A stretch of 64,000 bases of DNA from Coriobacteriia bacterium (GCA_030537355.1 JAUNNF010000005.1:1-64000), one strand, 5' to 3'. Shown: positions 27,848-38,229, counted from the stretch's first letter. Program-made: numbers and translations. The notes: generated by a model not told the origin, from the letters alone.

Positions 27848-30037
27848 TTATAACACTTCCCTAAATAAATGGCCTGTGGTTGTATGCTTTAGTTTATCTT
27901 TTACACCGCTCATTACTTTACCTACAGCTTGGGCTGCTTCTTCCATTGTCATAAAAGTTGTGTCAACCATAAAAGCGTCTACACCTGCTTCTTTCAATTG
28001 GTCTATGCAATAAGAAACATCCAATTGAATGCTATTATAAATATGGCTTCTACCTTCAATATCTGTCATTACAGGAAACTTATAACCTTTTCTATCTTCT
28101 ATACAATGAAGAGTCATACGGCGAGGGCAAGTACTGCATTCTTGTTTGCATTCACCCATGCTCATTAAAATACAATGTTTAGTTACCATTAACTCCTGCC
28201 TACCTAAAACATACAATCCAAAAGATATATCAGTGTGTTTTAGAGTTATATCCTTGATCTGATCTAAACTTAATTCTGGAGACAACCAAATTCTTTTGAT
28301 ACCTTTGCTTTTAAAATAATCAACTGTATAATTATTAACAACAGGTACATGAGGGTCTAACTCATCAAAATCTGTATGTTCATTTCTAATCAATGGTGGC
28401 AAAATATTTATCTTTTTAGGATAATTTGCTTGACTTATCTGATCTGTTGAACAACCTGCATAAGTAGCAGTTCCTCTTTTGTAGTTGAACTTAGGTATAT
28501 ATATTTTATCTGCTTTTACCCTTCTAGCAACATCAGGATTTGTACATAAGGCACATATTTCTATTTCTTTTTCTTTTGAGATGTTTTTTCTTTTATTAAG
28601 TTTAACTTTTTTGATATTTCTTCTAAATTGAATCTTAAGTTTTTCGACAGCCTCTTGTCTTAGATGGTGTAATTCTGAAAAAGATAGGCCTACATTATGG
28701 TCAAGATTTACTTGAATATTGTTGAGTTCAAAATCAGTTCCGCCAAACCTATCAATATGTTTAATTACTTCATCTTCTGTTATTGATTTAGTTCTTGCAG
28801 TTTCTACAATATTACCTTCCGCACAAACACTGTTTAGCGTAAGTTTTATTTTTTTTCCTAAATATATGTCAACAACGGCATCGACTTTTATTTTTGGTTT
28901 ATGAGCATCGTCAGTGAAAGTATATTCAGTATTTCTAACTCTAAATACTCTGTCTCCAACTCTTATACTTCGATGTTCCTTATTTTTAAAATCCAATTTT
29001 AAATTGTCATATACAAATGTTGCCCTACCTGCACTTGTCCAAACTTCTAAAACATCGCCTTTATGAAGATTAGTTTTTGTTTTTATTTTTAATGTTTTAT
29101 CAACTGCATTCACTCGTCCAATATTTACTCCCCTATTGTTTGGACGTTTGTAGCTCATAATCTCATTACCACGTTTATTTTTTATATATGCTTCACTAAA
29201 TCCTCTACTAAACACTTCTTCTAATTTATTTTTATCTTCTTTGGTTACTTGATAATTATTATCAAGAGCTTTTCTGTATACACTTACAACAGAATAAACA
29301 TACTCTGGAGATTTCATTCTGCCTTCAATTTTTAATGATTTAACTCCTGCGTCTACTAATTCTTCTAAGCAATCAATTGTGCATAAATCTTTTGGCGAAA
29401 GTAAGTAAGAGTCTTTTACTCCTGGTAGGCTATATTCTAATCTGCAGGCTTGAGCGCAAGTTCCTCTGTTTGCAGACCTGCCTCCAATCATAGAAGACAT
29501 TAAACATTGTCCTGAATAACAAATACAAAGTGCACCATGCGCAAAACATTCAATTTCTATATCATGTTTACACATATCTTCAATTTGAGACAGAGATAAT
29601 TCTCTAGCCAATGTAATCCTATCTGCACCTAAGTCTTTTGCAAGATTAACTCCGTCTTCATTGTGAACATTCATCTGAGTTGAAATGTGTAATCTAACAT
29701 CTGGAATATATTTTTTAATCAATCTTGCAAGCCCAATATCTTGAACAATAAAAGCATCTACACCAGCATTAGCTGCATCTATAGCTAAATCTAAGGCTTG
29801 TTGAATTTCTCTCTCAAAAACAATAATATTTAATGTTAAATATATTTTTCTTCCGCGTAAGTGAGCATAATCGCAAGCTTCCTTCAGCGTTTCAATAGTA
29901 AAATTGTCAGCTCCACGCCTAGCATTAAAATGATTCAAGCCAAGGTATACGGCATCTGCACCCGCAGTAATTGCTGCATGTAAGCATGTCATATTTCCGG
30001 CAGGAGCCAAAAGTTCTATTTTTTTACTCTTAATCAC
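27848..30037 (-). CDS. U32 family peptidase with DUF3656 region
   Basis: A 729-residue cytosolic protein. The N-terminal U32 TIM barrel shows 'ELLAPAGNMTCLHAAITAGADAVYLG'-type glycine motifs and the cysteine-rich signature 'CYSGQCLMSSMIGGRSANRG' (about 168-187). The collagenase-like DUF3656 domain follows from about 380, and a C-terminal Cys cluster (CKQECSTCPRRMTLHC) lies near 640. Relatives once called collagenases are now known in several cases to be tRNA or rRNA hydroxylation enzymes, so a rRNA/tRNA modification role is likely but not shown here. GTG start, leaderless (TATAAT 30051-30046). Confidence 0.88.
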   Translation of the reverse strand: MIKSKKIELLAPAGNMTCLHAAITAGADAVYLGLNHFNARRGADNFTIETLKEACDYAHLRGRKIYLTLNIIVFEREIQQALDLAIDAANAGVDAFIVQDIGLARLIKKYIPDVRLHISTQMNVHNEDGVNLAKDLGADRITLARELSLSQIEDMCKHDIEIECFAHGALCICYSGQCLMSSMIGGRSANRGTCAQACRLEYSLPGVKDSYLLSPKDLCTIDCLEELVDAGVKSLKIEGRMKSPEYVYSVVSVYRKALDNNYQVTKEDKNKLEEVFSRGFSEAYIKNKRGNEIMSYKRPNNRGVNIGRVNAVDKTLKIKTKTNLHKGDVLEVWTSAGRATFVYDNLKLDFKNKEHRSIRVGDRVFRVRNTEYTFTDDAHKPKIKVDAVVDIYLGKKIKLTLNSVCAEGNIVETARTKSITEDEVIKHIDRFGGTDFELNNIQVNLDHNVGLSFSELHHLRQEAVEKLKIQFRRNIKKVKLNKRKNISKEKEIEICALCTNPDVARRVKADKIYIPKFNYKRGTATYAGCSTDQISQANYPKKINILPPLIRNEHTDFDELDPHVPVVNNYTVDYFKSKGIKRIWLSPELSLDQIKDITLKHTDISFGLYVLGRQELMVTKHCILMSMGECKQECSTCPRRMTLHCIEDRKGYKFPVMTDIEGRSHIYNSIQLDVSYCIDQLKEAGVDAFMVDTTFMTMEEAAQAVGKVMSGVKDKLKHTTTGHLFREVL

Positions 30038-30045
30038 AAATGCCG

Positions 30046-30071
30046 ATTATACAACATAAGTGTGTTAAAAT
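30046..30071. promoter_or_regulatory. Divergent leaderless promoters of the U32 and PBP1 genes
   Basis: Only 42 bp separate two GTG start codons. For the minus gene TATAAT lies at 30051-30046, 8 nt before its GTG. For the plus gene an extended -10 (TGTTAAAAT, TAAAAT at 30066-30071) lies 8 nt before its GTG. The two promoters must overlap in their -35 regions. Confidence 0.65.
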
Positions 30072-30079
30072 ATATATTC

Positions 30080-32071
30080 GTGAAAATTCGTAGAAAAATA
30101 AGACATAAAAACCCAGGTGCTTTGAAAATTATTATGCTAACTTTGGCTACGTTTGTAGCTATTATGGCAATATTTGTAACTTTCAATGTAATTTCAACTG
30201 TCAACAAAATCAATAGTGCAATACCTGATATTACAAACGCCAAACTGTTTAATATGGCGTCTAAATCCAAAATATTAGCTGCTGATGGCCAGACTGTGTT
30301 AGCTGAACTTCAATTAGAAAACAGACAACCAGTTTCCTCGCTAAACGAAATATCTAATTATACTATTAAAGGCACAATATCCACTGAAGATGCAAGATTT
30401 TACGAACACAAAGGCGTAGACCCAATATCTATTATTAGAGCAATAATTGCCACTATTACAGGACATCAAACGCAAGGTGGATCAACTATCACAATGCAAT
30501 TGATGCGTAATACCATACTTACAAAAGATGCACAAACTATATCAATTGAACGTAAAATTGCAGAGATTGTCTTATCCTCTCGTATGGAAGAAATTTATTC
30601 CAAAGACGAAATATTATTGATGTATTTAAATACTATCAATTACGGCGATGGATGTTATGGAATAAAAGCAGCCGCAGAACACTATTTCTCTAAAACACCA
30701 GACAATCTAACACTTTCAGAAGCTGCATCACTTGTTGGCATCCCACAATCACCTACTTACTTAGCTCCAACAAAGAACCTAGCAGCTTGCCAAGCAAGAC
30801 GTAATGATGTATTGGGAAGAATGCTTGACGACCATGTTATTACTAATGCAGAAGCAAACGCTGCTATGTCACAACCAATTGAACTAAATTTGACCTATGC
30901 AGATCTTAACAGTCAAGTTAAATATCCTTATTTTACAGATTATGTTAGACAACAATTATTTAATAAATATTCAGCAGCTGAAATTTTTGAAGGTGGTTGG
31001 CAAGTATACACAACACTTGACGTACACACACAAGAAGCAACTGAAGCAGGATGTAATAGAGCTAATCAAAGCTTAGAAAAAGATGCTGAGTCTGTTGCTG
31101 TATCTGTTAGTCCTGAAAATGGATATATTTTATCAATGGTTGGTGGTAAAGATTATTCACAAAACCAATTTAATATTGCAGCAGATAAAGGCAGACCTAC
31201 AGGCTCGTCTTTTAAAGCATTTACTTTAGTTGCATCTATCGAGGATGGCTATGACCCAAAGAAAACAACTGTCAACTGTTCAAGCCCTATGTACATAGGA
31301 AATACCAGAATTGAAAATTTTGATAATCAAAGCATGGGGACACGCACCATTCAATCAGCTACAGCAGCAAGTTCAAACACTGGATTTGTAAGAATACAAC
31401 AAGCTGTAGGAACAGATAAAGTAATTACTACTGCTAAAAAGATGGGAATAAAAAATGCTAATCTTCCTGAAGTTTCAACCTTAACATTGGGAGTTGCTGA
31501 TGTTACTCCATTGGAAATGGCAAGTGCATATGCAACTCTTGCAAATGGTGGTACATATCATGAACCTATAGCAATTGAACATATCGAAACATATGATGGT
31601 GACATTATATACCAACACGATCCTGTTAAAGATAAAGGTGAGAGAGTTTTATCTCCTGAAGTTGCAGGTGCTACAACAAAAGTATTAGAAACAGTATTTA
31701 CATCTGGTACAGGAACTGGTGCAGCACCAAGCAACGGACAGCCAGTTGCTGGCAAAACTGGTACCTCCGAAGATTTTAGAGACCATACATTAATCGGTTA
31801 TACTCCAAAAATTTCCTTGGCAACATGGATTGGAAAACGCAATTATCAGCCTACATCATCTTATGTTAGCTGTAATCAGTTATTCAGATGCATAATGGAT
31901 GGCATCTTGCAGAATAAGCAAATTATTGAATTTCCTGAAACTAATGAACCCAAATATACTAAAACTAAAAATATAGAAGGCGACAAGAGAACTGACCGTG
32001 ACAATCAACAAGATAATTATTATTATGGCGATGGTCAGTCTAGGAATTCTTCAACACAGCGTCGCCAATAA
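30080..32071 (+). CDS. Class A penicillin-binding protein (PBP1a-like)
   Basis: Bifunctional murein synthase, 663 residues from the GTG. One N-terminal membrane segment (about 15-37), a GT51 glycosyltransferase domain with 'STEDARFYEHKGVDP' (catalytic Glu) and 'GGSTITMQLMRN', then a transpeptidase domain with SxxK in 'GSSFKAFTL', SxN in 'SSNTGFVRI' and KTG in 'VAGKTGTSEDFRDH'. The tail is short, polar and asparagine/aspartate-rich. It overlaps the convergent DUF47 gene by 32 bp. An earlier in-frame codon at 30062 lies upstream of the predicted transcription start, so GTG 30080 is preferred. Confidence 0.95.
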   Translation: MKIRRKIRHKNPGALKIIMLTLATFVAIMAIFVTFNVISTVNKINSAIPDITNAKLFNMASKSKILAADGQTVLAELQLENRQPVSSLNEISNYTIKGTISTEDARFYEHKGVDPISIIRAIIATITGHQTQGGSTITMQLMRNTILTKDAQTISIERKIAEIVLSSRMEEIYSKDEILLMYLNTINYGDGCYGIKAAAEHYFSKTPDNLTLSEAASLVGIPQSPTYLAPTKNLAACQARRNDVLGRMLDDHVITNAEANAAMSQPIELNLTYADLNSQVKYPYFTDYVRQQLFNKYSAAEIFEGGWQVYTTLDVHTQEATEAGCNRANQSLEKDAESVAVSVSPENGYILSMVGGKDYSQNQFNIAADKGRPTGSSFKAFTLVASIEDGYDPKKTTVNCSSPMYIGNTRIENFDNQSMGTRTIQSATAASSNTGFVRIQQAVGTDKVITTAKKMGIKNANLPEVSTLTLGVADVTPLEMASAYATLANGGTYHEPIAIEHIETYDGDIIYQHDPVKDKGERVLSPEVAGATTKVLETVFTSGTGTGAAPSNGQPVAGKTGTSEDFRDHTLIGYTPKISLATWIGKRNYQPTSSYVSCNQLFRCIMDGILQNKQIIEFPETNEPKYTKTKNIEGDKRTDRDNQQDNYYYGDGQSRNSSTQRRQ

Positions 32072-32672
32072 CATCTGCAGCATGCTCGCAAGCATCACAA
32101 CAATCTTCAAATAACTCAAATATTGCGCCCCAAACAATAACTCTCATAGGTTTATCATTGTGCTCAGTAAACAAATTTCTCATTGAATCAACATATAAGA
32201 TATCAGCTTCTTCTTCTACATCATTAACTTCAATAATTGCTTGACGTACTTTGTCTCTGTTCTTTTTGTATTCACCAAAACTCTTTGTGCAATTATGAAG
32301 AGCTTCGCATGATTTTTTAAGAAGCTTAGCAAATTCAATACAATCAGGATGCATAACATGTACATCATAAATATAAAAATGTTGAATAATATCCTCGATA
32401 TCGTCAATTAAATTATCAAGAGCACCAGCAAGTTCCATTAAGTCTTCTCTGTCTATTGGAGTAATAAAATCAAGAGTAATGTTTTTTCTAATTTTGTGGT
32501 TGATCTCATCACCTGCATGCTCAATGTCATGTGCATGTTGCATAGGTTCATATAGTTTTGAAGCATTGGTAAAATTTTCAATAATTTCAATTAATAAATC
32601 AGCTTCTTTAACAGCGAGTGCAGATTGTTGATGAAAAGAATCAAAATAATCAAACTTTTTCTTTTTTGCCAT
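32040..32672 (-). CDS. DUF47 (PhoU-like) family protein
   Basis: A 210-residue all-helical cytosolic protein: 'IENFTNASKLYEPMQHAHDIEHAGDEINHKI', 'ITPIDREDLMELAGALDNLIDDIED' and 'LFELFEDCCDACEHAADVIGD' are the usual DUF47 metal-binding motifs. Members normally sit beside a PiT phosphate transporter and tune it; no such transporter is in this window. The start is ATG 32672 (MAKKKKFDYF) with a GGAGGTAAGA site. It overlaps plsY by 23 bp and the convergent PBP gene by 32 bp. Confidence 0.87.
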   Translation of the reverse strand: MAKKKKFDYFDSFHQQSALAVKEADLLIEIIENFTNASKLYEPMQHAHDIEHAGDEINHKIRKNITLDFITPIDREDLMELAGALDNLIDDIEDIIQHFYIYDVHVMHPDCIEFAKLLKKSCEALHNCTKSFGEYKKNRDKVRQAIIEVNDVEEEADILYVDSMRNLFTEHNDKPMRVIVWGAIFELFEDCCDACEHAADVIGDAVLKNS

Positions 32673-33261
32673 TCTTACCTCCAAAACTTAAAGGCTTTTC
32701 CTCGCCTTTAACAAGCCTTACAATATTGGTTCTGTGCATAAATATTATAAGACAAGCCACGCATATTGACGTAATAAAATAAGGATTATGTAAGAAAAAT
32801 GTAGCTACAGGTAAAACAACTGCGGCATAAATAGAGCCTACAGACATACGCTTAGTAATAAACAGAAGTGAGAGTCCAACAACTAAAACAATAAGACCTA
32901 TACGCCAATCAACAGCAAGCATTGCACCAAGCCCTGGAGCCACACCTTTACCAGCCTTAAATTTGTGAAATATAGGAAAACAATGTCCCAACAATACAGC
33001 AACACTAGCCCAATAACCAGCAATATCACCTACTAAAAATAGAGGTGCAAGCGTTGCGATAACTCCTTTTAAAACATCAAGAGCAAATACCATAGCAGCA
33101 TATTTTGGGCCCATAACGCGTAATACATTTGTAGAACCAGCGTTTCCGCTGCCCTCTTTCATAATATCAATTCCGTATGCTTTTGATATCCGTATTGCAG
33201 GAGATATACTGCCTAATAAATAGGCAAATATAATGCATATGACAATCTTAACAATTTCCAT
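32650..33261 (-). CDS. plsY: Glycerol-3-phosphate acyltransferase
   Basis: Membrane acyltransferase that moves an acyl group from acyl-phosphate to glycerol 3-phosphate, starting phospholipid synthesis. 'LLGSISPAIRISKAYGIDI', 'EGSGNAGSTNVLR' (substrate loop) and 'FKAGKGVAPGLGAML' are the three conserved cytosolic motifs between about five membrane segments. Start taken at ATG 33261 (MEIVKIVICII), overlapping the nagA stop by 14 bp, so it is probably translationally coupled. Confidence 0.93.
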   Translation of the reverse strand: MEIVKIVICIIFAYLLGSISPAIRISKAYGIDIMKEGSGNAGSTNVLRVMGPKYAAMVFALDVLKGVIATLAPLFLVGDIAGYWASVAVLLGHCFPIFHKFKAGKGVAPGLGAMLAVDWRIGLIVLVVGLSLLFITKRMSVGSIYAAVVLPVATFFLHNPYFITSICVACLIIFMHRTNIVRLVKGEEKPLSFGGKNGKKEKV

Positions 33262-34363
33262 GTAGCACCACGCATTTAATATCGAGGTTCTTATCAACAA
33301 GGACCATGTTTGCAATTTTTCCTGGTTCAATAGAACCATATTTATCATCTACATCAATTGATCTGGCAGGATTAATAGTGGCAGCAGCAATGGCTACTTC
33401 TAAATCTATATCAGCATCAAAATGAGCATGTTTCATACATTCAAATAAGTTAGTAGTACTTCCTGCTAATGTATTTGTATTTTTTAGAAAAGCGGCTCCA
33501 TCACGCTTTTCAATTGGCTGACCACCTAAAGAATACTTACCATCTGGCATACCAGCTGCCTCGCAACTGTCAGCAATAAGTACCATTTTATCCCACCCAA
33601 ACATTTCAAATGCAAACCTAACTGCTGCATAATGAATATGATGACCATCACAAATAATTTCTGCATCAGCACCAGCCTCTGCAGCAGCAATAATCGGACC
33701 AGGCTCTCTATGAGTAATTCCTGGCATTGCATTAAATAGATGAGTCATATGACGTGCTCCATACTCGAAAGCTTTAACAGCTGTCTTATAATCTGTGCAA
33801 GTATGAGCAATTGAAATAACAAAATCATTAGATGCAGATTTAATGAAATCTAAACCTCCGTCAACTTCTGGTGCAACATCTACAAGTTTGATTAAACCAT
33901 TTGCTTTTTCTTGAAGGCGAAGAATCATGTTATAATCTGGTTTTATGACATATTCTGGATTTTGAGCACCAACCTTGTTTGGACTTATAAAAGGGCCCTC
34001 CATATTGATTCCTATTAAGTCAGCACCCCTTGCATTTTTGTGATTTGCGGCAGCTTCCATAATAGGTGTTAATATATCTTCAGTATATGTCATAGTTGCT
34101 GGACATATTTGTGTAACTCCAATGGATGCTTGATAGTCACAAATCTTTTGGATTGCTTCCTCAGTAGCGTTACAAAAATCCTCGCCAACACAACCATGAA
34201 AATGAACATCAAGGAGGCCCGGAATTAAATAATTGCCCTCACAATCAAAATCACCTTCAACATCACCTAATATGACATCTTTAATAATTCCGTTTTCAAC
34301 GCAAACTGCGCCTCTTTTAAAGACACAGTCTGCTGTATAAACATTAGCATTTGAAAATATCAT
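33248..34363 (-). CDS. nagA: N-acetylglucosamine-6-phosphate deacetylase
   Basis: Metallo-amidohydrolase that removes the acetyl group from GlcNAc-6-P. Metal and catalytic motifs: 'GLLDVHFHGCVG' at about 48-59, 'NMEGPFISP', 'ISIAHTCTDY', 'ARHMTHLFNAM' and the catalytic Asp in 'MVLIADSCEAAG'. 371 residues, normal. It follows the PTS EIICB gene by 7 bp, fitting uptake then deacetylation of GlcNAc. A glucosamine-6-P deaminase (nagB) is not in view and must lie elsewhere. Confidence 0.95.
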   Translation of the reverse strand: MIFSNANVYTADCVFKRGAVCVENGIIKDVILGDVEGDFDCEGNYLIPGLLDVHFHGCVGEDFCNATEEAIQKICDYQASIGVTQICPATMTYTEDILTPIMEAAANHKNARGADLIGINMEGPFISPNKVGAQNPEYVIKPDYNMILRLQEKANGLIKLVDVAPEVDGGLDFIKSASNDFVISIAHTCTDYKTAVKAFEYGARHMTHLFNAMPGITHREPGPIIAAAEAGADAEIICDGHHIHYAAVRFAFEMFGWDKMVLIADSCEAAGMPDGKYSLGGQPIEKRDGAAFLKNTNTLAGSTTNLFECMKHAHFDADIDLEVAIAAATINPARSIDVDDKYGSIEPGKIANMVLVDKNLDIKCVVLHGNC

Positions 34364-34370
34364 ATAACCT

Positions 34371-35909
34371 CTACATGTATTTCAGAACATCGCCAAACGA
34401 TTCAATATAGAACTTGAATTTATCAAATACAAATTGTACGTTTGTTCCAACGATAATCTGAACTGCATTCTTGCCAGGTCTAATAACTCCAGTTGCGCCA
34501 GCATCATGAACAGCATCCTCATCAACCTTATCTGGATCCTTTAATATTAAACGTAAGCGAGTTACACAATGATCAAGCTCTTCAATATTTTCAGATCCAC
34601 CAACAGCATCAATTAGTCTCAAAGCATAGATTGAATACCTATCTTCCAAAACACTGTCTTTAAGTTTATCATCAGCGTCATCAGCAGCTAAGTCATCACC
34701 TGGAATTGGGATCTTAAATGCTTTACAATAAAAATAAAACAAAAGGAAGAAAACAACAAATGCACCAATACCCAATGGAATAATCATCCATGTATTTTGG
34801 GCAGCTGGTAATTGACTTGATAAAATAAGATCGATGCAACCCCCACTAAAACTAAATCCTGCTCTAAAGCCAACAAAACATACGATTATTCCCATAATGC
34901 CATACAAAATAGAATAAATTATATAAAGCGGAAAAGCAAGAAACATGAACAAGAACTCAAATGGTTCTGTAACTCCGCATAGGAAGGCACAAAGTGCAAC
35001 TGAACCAACTATTCCAAATGTTGCCTTTTTGTTCTTAGAACAAACTATAAAAGCAAGTGCAGCGCCAGGAACACCAAACATCATACATGGGAAGAAACCA
35101 GACATATAAATACCTAAGTCCCAACCAACATCTGCAGATGTTTCACCAGCCCAGAAATGAGTAATATCACCAATACCAATTGTGGTAAACCAAAATACAT
35201 TGTTTAGGGCATGATGCAAACCAACAGGAATAAGCAATCTGTTGCACATCATATAAATACCTACACCCCATGGTCCTAAATTTTTAATAAAGTTACCGAA
35301 TGAAGAAAGTCCAAGGTAAATATATGGCCAAGTAATTAACAACAACACTGAAATTATTACTGCAAGTCCTGCTGTAACTATAGCTACAAACCTCTTACCA
35401 CTAAAAAATGCAAGAAAATCTGGAAGCTTTGTATCTTTAAATTTATTGTAGACTCCCGAACCTAAGCATCCACATAAAATACCAACAAAAGGATTTTGTA
35501 TATTTTTATAAGCAATAAACATAATGTCTTCACTAACACCTGGTAGGGAATTAAGTGCAAGGGATCCAAATGAGCTGTGAAATTCTTCAGCTGTACTAAA
35601 ACCAATCATTGCAACTATGATCAACCAAGCAACAAGCGATGAAATAGCAGCAGTACCATCATTGTTTTTAGCCATACCTACAGCAACACCTATCGCAAAT
35701 AAAATAGCTATATTATTAATGATAGCTGATCCCCCTGTAGTCAAAATATTAGCTATACTGTTAATAAAAACATTTGGATTTGCTGGAACACTAGATGCCA
35801 AAGTAGATGGATCCAAAGCATAACCAATACCCATTAATATTGCACAAATTGGCATAACTGCAACAGGCAACATTAATGATTTACCCAAACGTTGGAAATA
35901 AGAAAACAT
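34371..35909 (-). CDS. nagE: PTS EIICB transporter, probably N-acetylglucosamine-specific
   Basis: Membrane permease-phosphotransferase of the glucose superfamily, 512 residues. The EIIC domain (about 1-390) starts 'FQRLGKSLMLPVAVMPICAI' and has 'IPVGLHHALNNVFWF' and 'GVTEPFEFLFMF', the latter being the sugar-binding motif. The EIIB domain (about 425-512) holds the phospho-cysteine in 'EELDHCVTRLRL'. There is no EIIA domain, so the separate crr protein should serve it. Specificity is inferred from the adjacent nagA; glucose remains possible. A GAAAGGAGT site precedes the ATG. Confidence 0.88.
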   Translation of the reverse strand: MFSYFQRLGKSLMLPVAVMPICAILMGIGYALDPSTLASSVPANPNVFINSIANILTTGGSAIINNIAILFAIGVAVGMAKNNDGTAAISSLVAWLIIVAMIGFSTAEEFHSSFGSLALNSLPGVSEDIMFIAYKNIQNPFVGILCGCLGSGVYNKFKDTKLPDFLAFFSGKRFVAIVTAGLAVIISVLLLITWPYIYLGLSSFGNFIKNLGPWGVGIYMMCNRLLIPVGLHHALNNVFWFTTIGIGDITHFWAGETSADVGWDLGIYMSGFFPCMMFGVPGAALAFIVCSKNKKATFGIVGSVALCAFLCGVTEPFEFLFMFLAFPLYIIYSILYGIMGIIVCFVGFRAGFSFSGGCIDLILSSQLPAAQNTWMIIPLGIGAFVVFFLLFYFYCKAFKIPIPGDDLAADDADDKLKDSVLEDRYSIYALRLIDAVGGSENIEELDHCVTRLRLILKDPDKVDEDAVHDAGATGVIRPGKNAVQIIVGTNVQFVFDKFKFYIESFGDVLKYM

Positions 35910-35955
35910 ACGACTCCTTTCTCAAGCCTATTTAATTATAGTGTAAAAAATGATT

Positions 35956-38229
35956 TTACAACCTATAAACATTTATTACGCCATCAATGGTTTTTAGCTC
36001 GTCAATAATGTCACCGATTAAATTTAAATCTGAAACTTGGAATAAAAACTTCATTTGAGATGTACCGTCTTTATGAGCATTTGCATTTACAGTTACAAAG
36101 TTAGCTCCCATAGTACTCAATTTTGTTGTTATGTCACTGAGCAACCCCATTCGATCAATTGTCTCAATGGCAATTTCTATATTATAAGAAATATCTTTAG
36201 AAGGCTGACTATCCCAATTAACCTCAATTATACGTTCAGGGAATTTTTCTAATTCTTCTGCGTTGGGACAATTCAGACGATGAACAGAAATACCTCGACC
36301 TCTAGTTACAAAGCCAATAATCTCATCTCCTGGAACCGGATTACAACATTTGGAAAGTCTTACTGCAACATCGTCTATTCCTTTAACCACAATTCCATTA
36401 CTTGTGTGAGCAGCTTTTTTTGTAAGTTGCTGAGTGTTAGTTTGCATTTTTAGCTCTTGCATTTGTGTTAGTTGACTTGCTTTTGATTCTTTAGCCCCAT
36501 CATCAACCATCAACTTTAATAATTTGTTTGCAATAGCCTTAACGCTTTCCTTGCCATTACCAATTTGAATAATTAACTCATCTGGATCATTAAATCCTAG
36601 ATTATGAGCAAGCTCACGGACACATCGTTTTGCTTGCGTGCTTGACAAACCCATACCATGCTTTCGCATTTCTGTAAGTAATAACTCATGTCCAGTTTGT
36701 AAGTCATCATTACGAGTTTGTTTTGAAAAATACTGCCTGATTTTACTTCTAGCAGATGGGGTCTTAACAAAACTCAACCAATCCCTAGATGGTTTAGAAG
36801 ATTTCAAAGTCAAGATTTCAACACGGTCTCCAGTTTTTAACTCATAATTAAGAGGAACAATATTGCCGTTTACTTTGGCACCAACACATGTATGGCCAAC
36901 TTGTGTATGAACGCTATATGCAAAATCTACGGGAGTAGAACCTGCACGCAAACTCTTTGCCTCACCTTCTGGAGTAAATACAAAAACTTCGCCTTGTACT
37001 AAGTCAACTTTTAACGTCTTTAGCATTTCTTTGGAATCAGGTGTGTCATCTTGCCAATTTACCATCTCTCTAAGTATGGCTAACTGTTTATTTAGAGCAT
37101 CGTTACCTGCTGTAGATTTTTCTTTGTACCTCCAATGAGCTGCAACGCCATACTCGCTTGTTTTATGCATTTCCTCAGTTCTAACCTGAACTTCCAATGG
37201 TCTTCCTGTAGGACCAATTACACTAGTATGCAAACTTTGATACATATTGTTTTTTGGCATTGCAATATAATCTTTAAATCTACCAGGGATAGGGGTCCAG
37301 AGAGCATGTACAGCACCAATTGTGCTATAACAATCTGGAACAGAATTTACAATAACCCTAACAGCAATCAAATCATAGATTTCACTAAAACCTTTACCCT
37401 TATTTTTCATCTTGTTGTAAATTGAATAAAGATGTTTAGGTCTTCCCATAATGTGTCCGGATATGTCATTTTTCTTTAATTCTTTCTTTAAAATTTTAAT
37501 TACATCCTCAAGATATTTTTTACGTTCATCTCTAGTGTCCACAACCATTCTTGATATCTGTTTGTATTTATTAGGCTCAAGATAATAAAAACTAAGGTCT
37601 TCCAATTCCCATTTAATAGAATCAATTCCTAACCTGTGTGCAATAGGAGCAAAAATCTCTAAGGTTTCATTTGCTTTAAAAATTCTTCTGTCTTCTTTTA
37701 GAGCATATAAGGTTCTCATATTATGAAGTCTATCAGCAAGCTTAATAACAATTACTCGCAAGTCATTGCTCATAGCAACAAACATTTTTCTCAATGTCAT
37801 TGCTTGAGATTCAGATACAGAACCAACTTCAATTTGTGTAATCTTTGTAACTCCTTCAACAAGAAGAGCAACATCAAAATTAAACTTTTCTTTAATTTCT
37901 CCAGAAGTAAGCTCAGTATCTTCAACAGAATCATGCAGTAGTGCCGCACATAAAGTTTCGATATCCATACGAAGGTCAGAGAGAATAATTGCAACTTCTA
38001 TTGGATGTATCACAAAAGCCTCGCCACTTTTTCTAACCTGGCCATCATGACAATCTTTTGCAATTTTGTAAGCTTTTTCTAATAATTGCATATCCTTTTT
38101 ATCTAGATATGCGCATTTCTTTTTTAAATCCTTAAAACGCTCATCCGGTTCTACAATTTTTGGTCTATTTTCCTCAGGTAAGGCAACTCTAGCACGGCTA
38201 TAAACAATATTTGAATCTTTGTCACTCAT
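35956..38229 (-). CDS. rel: Bifunctional (p)ppGpp synthetase/hydrolase (RSH)
   Basis: Stringent-response enzyme, 757 residues, full long-RSH layout. HD hydrolase domain: 'AALLHDSVEDTELTSGEI' at about 91-108. Synthetase domain: 'GRFKDYIAMPKNNMYQSLHTSV' region around 310-335. TGS domain near 410-470 ('FVFTPEGEAKSLRAGSTPVDFAYSVH'), then a zinc-finger/helical region with 'LSKCCNPVPGDEIIGFV', and a C-terminal ACT domain (670-757). Both active sites look intact, as expected for the single Rel of Gram-positive bacteria. It begins 8 bp before the end of the aspartase-like gene. Confidence 0.96.
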   Translation of the reverse strand: MSDKDSNIVYSRARVALPEENRPKIVEPDERFKDLKKKCAYLDKKDMQLLEKAYKIAKDCHDGQVRKSGEAFVIHPIEVAIILSDLRMDIETLCAALLHDSVEDTELTSGEIKEKFNFDVALLVEGVTKITQIEVGSVSESQAMTLRKMFVAMSNDLRVIVIKLADRLHNMRTLYALKEDRRIFKANETLEIFAPIAHRLGIDSIKWELEDLSFYYLEPNKYKQISRMVVDTRDERKKYLEDVIKILKKELKKNDISGHIMGRPKHLYSIYNKMKNKGKGFSEIYDLIAVRVIVNSVPDCYSTIGAVHALWTPIPGRFKDYIAMPKNNMYQSLHTSVIGPTGRPLEVQVRTEEMHKTSEYGVAAHWRYKEKSTAGNDALNKQLAILREMVNWQDDTPDSKEMLKTLKVDLVQGEVFVFTPEGEAKSLRAGSTPVDFAYSVHTQVGHTCVGAKVNGNIVPLNYELKTGDRVEILTLKSSKPSRDWLSFVKTPSARSKIRQYFSKQTRNDDLQTGHELLLTEMRKHGMGLSSTQAKRCVRELAHNLGFNDPDELIIQIGNGKESVKAIANKLLKLMVDDGAKESKASQLTQMQELKMQTNTQQLTKKAAHTSNGIVVKGIDDVAVRLSKCCNPVPGDEIIGFVTRGRGISVHRLNCPNAEELEKFPERIIEVNWDSQPSKDISYNIEIAIETIDRMGLLSDITTKLSTMGANFVTVNANAHKDGTSQMKFLFQVSDLNLIGDIIDELKTIDGVINVYRL

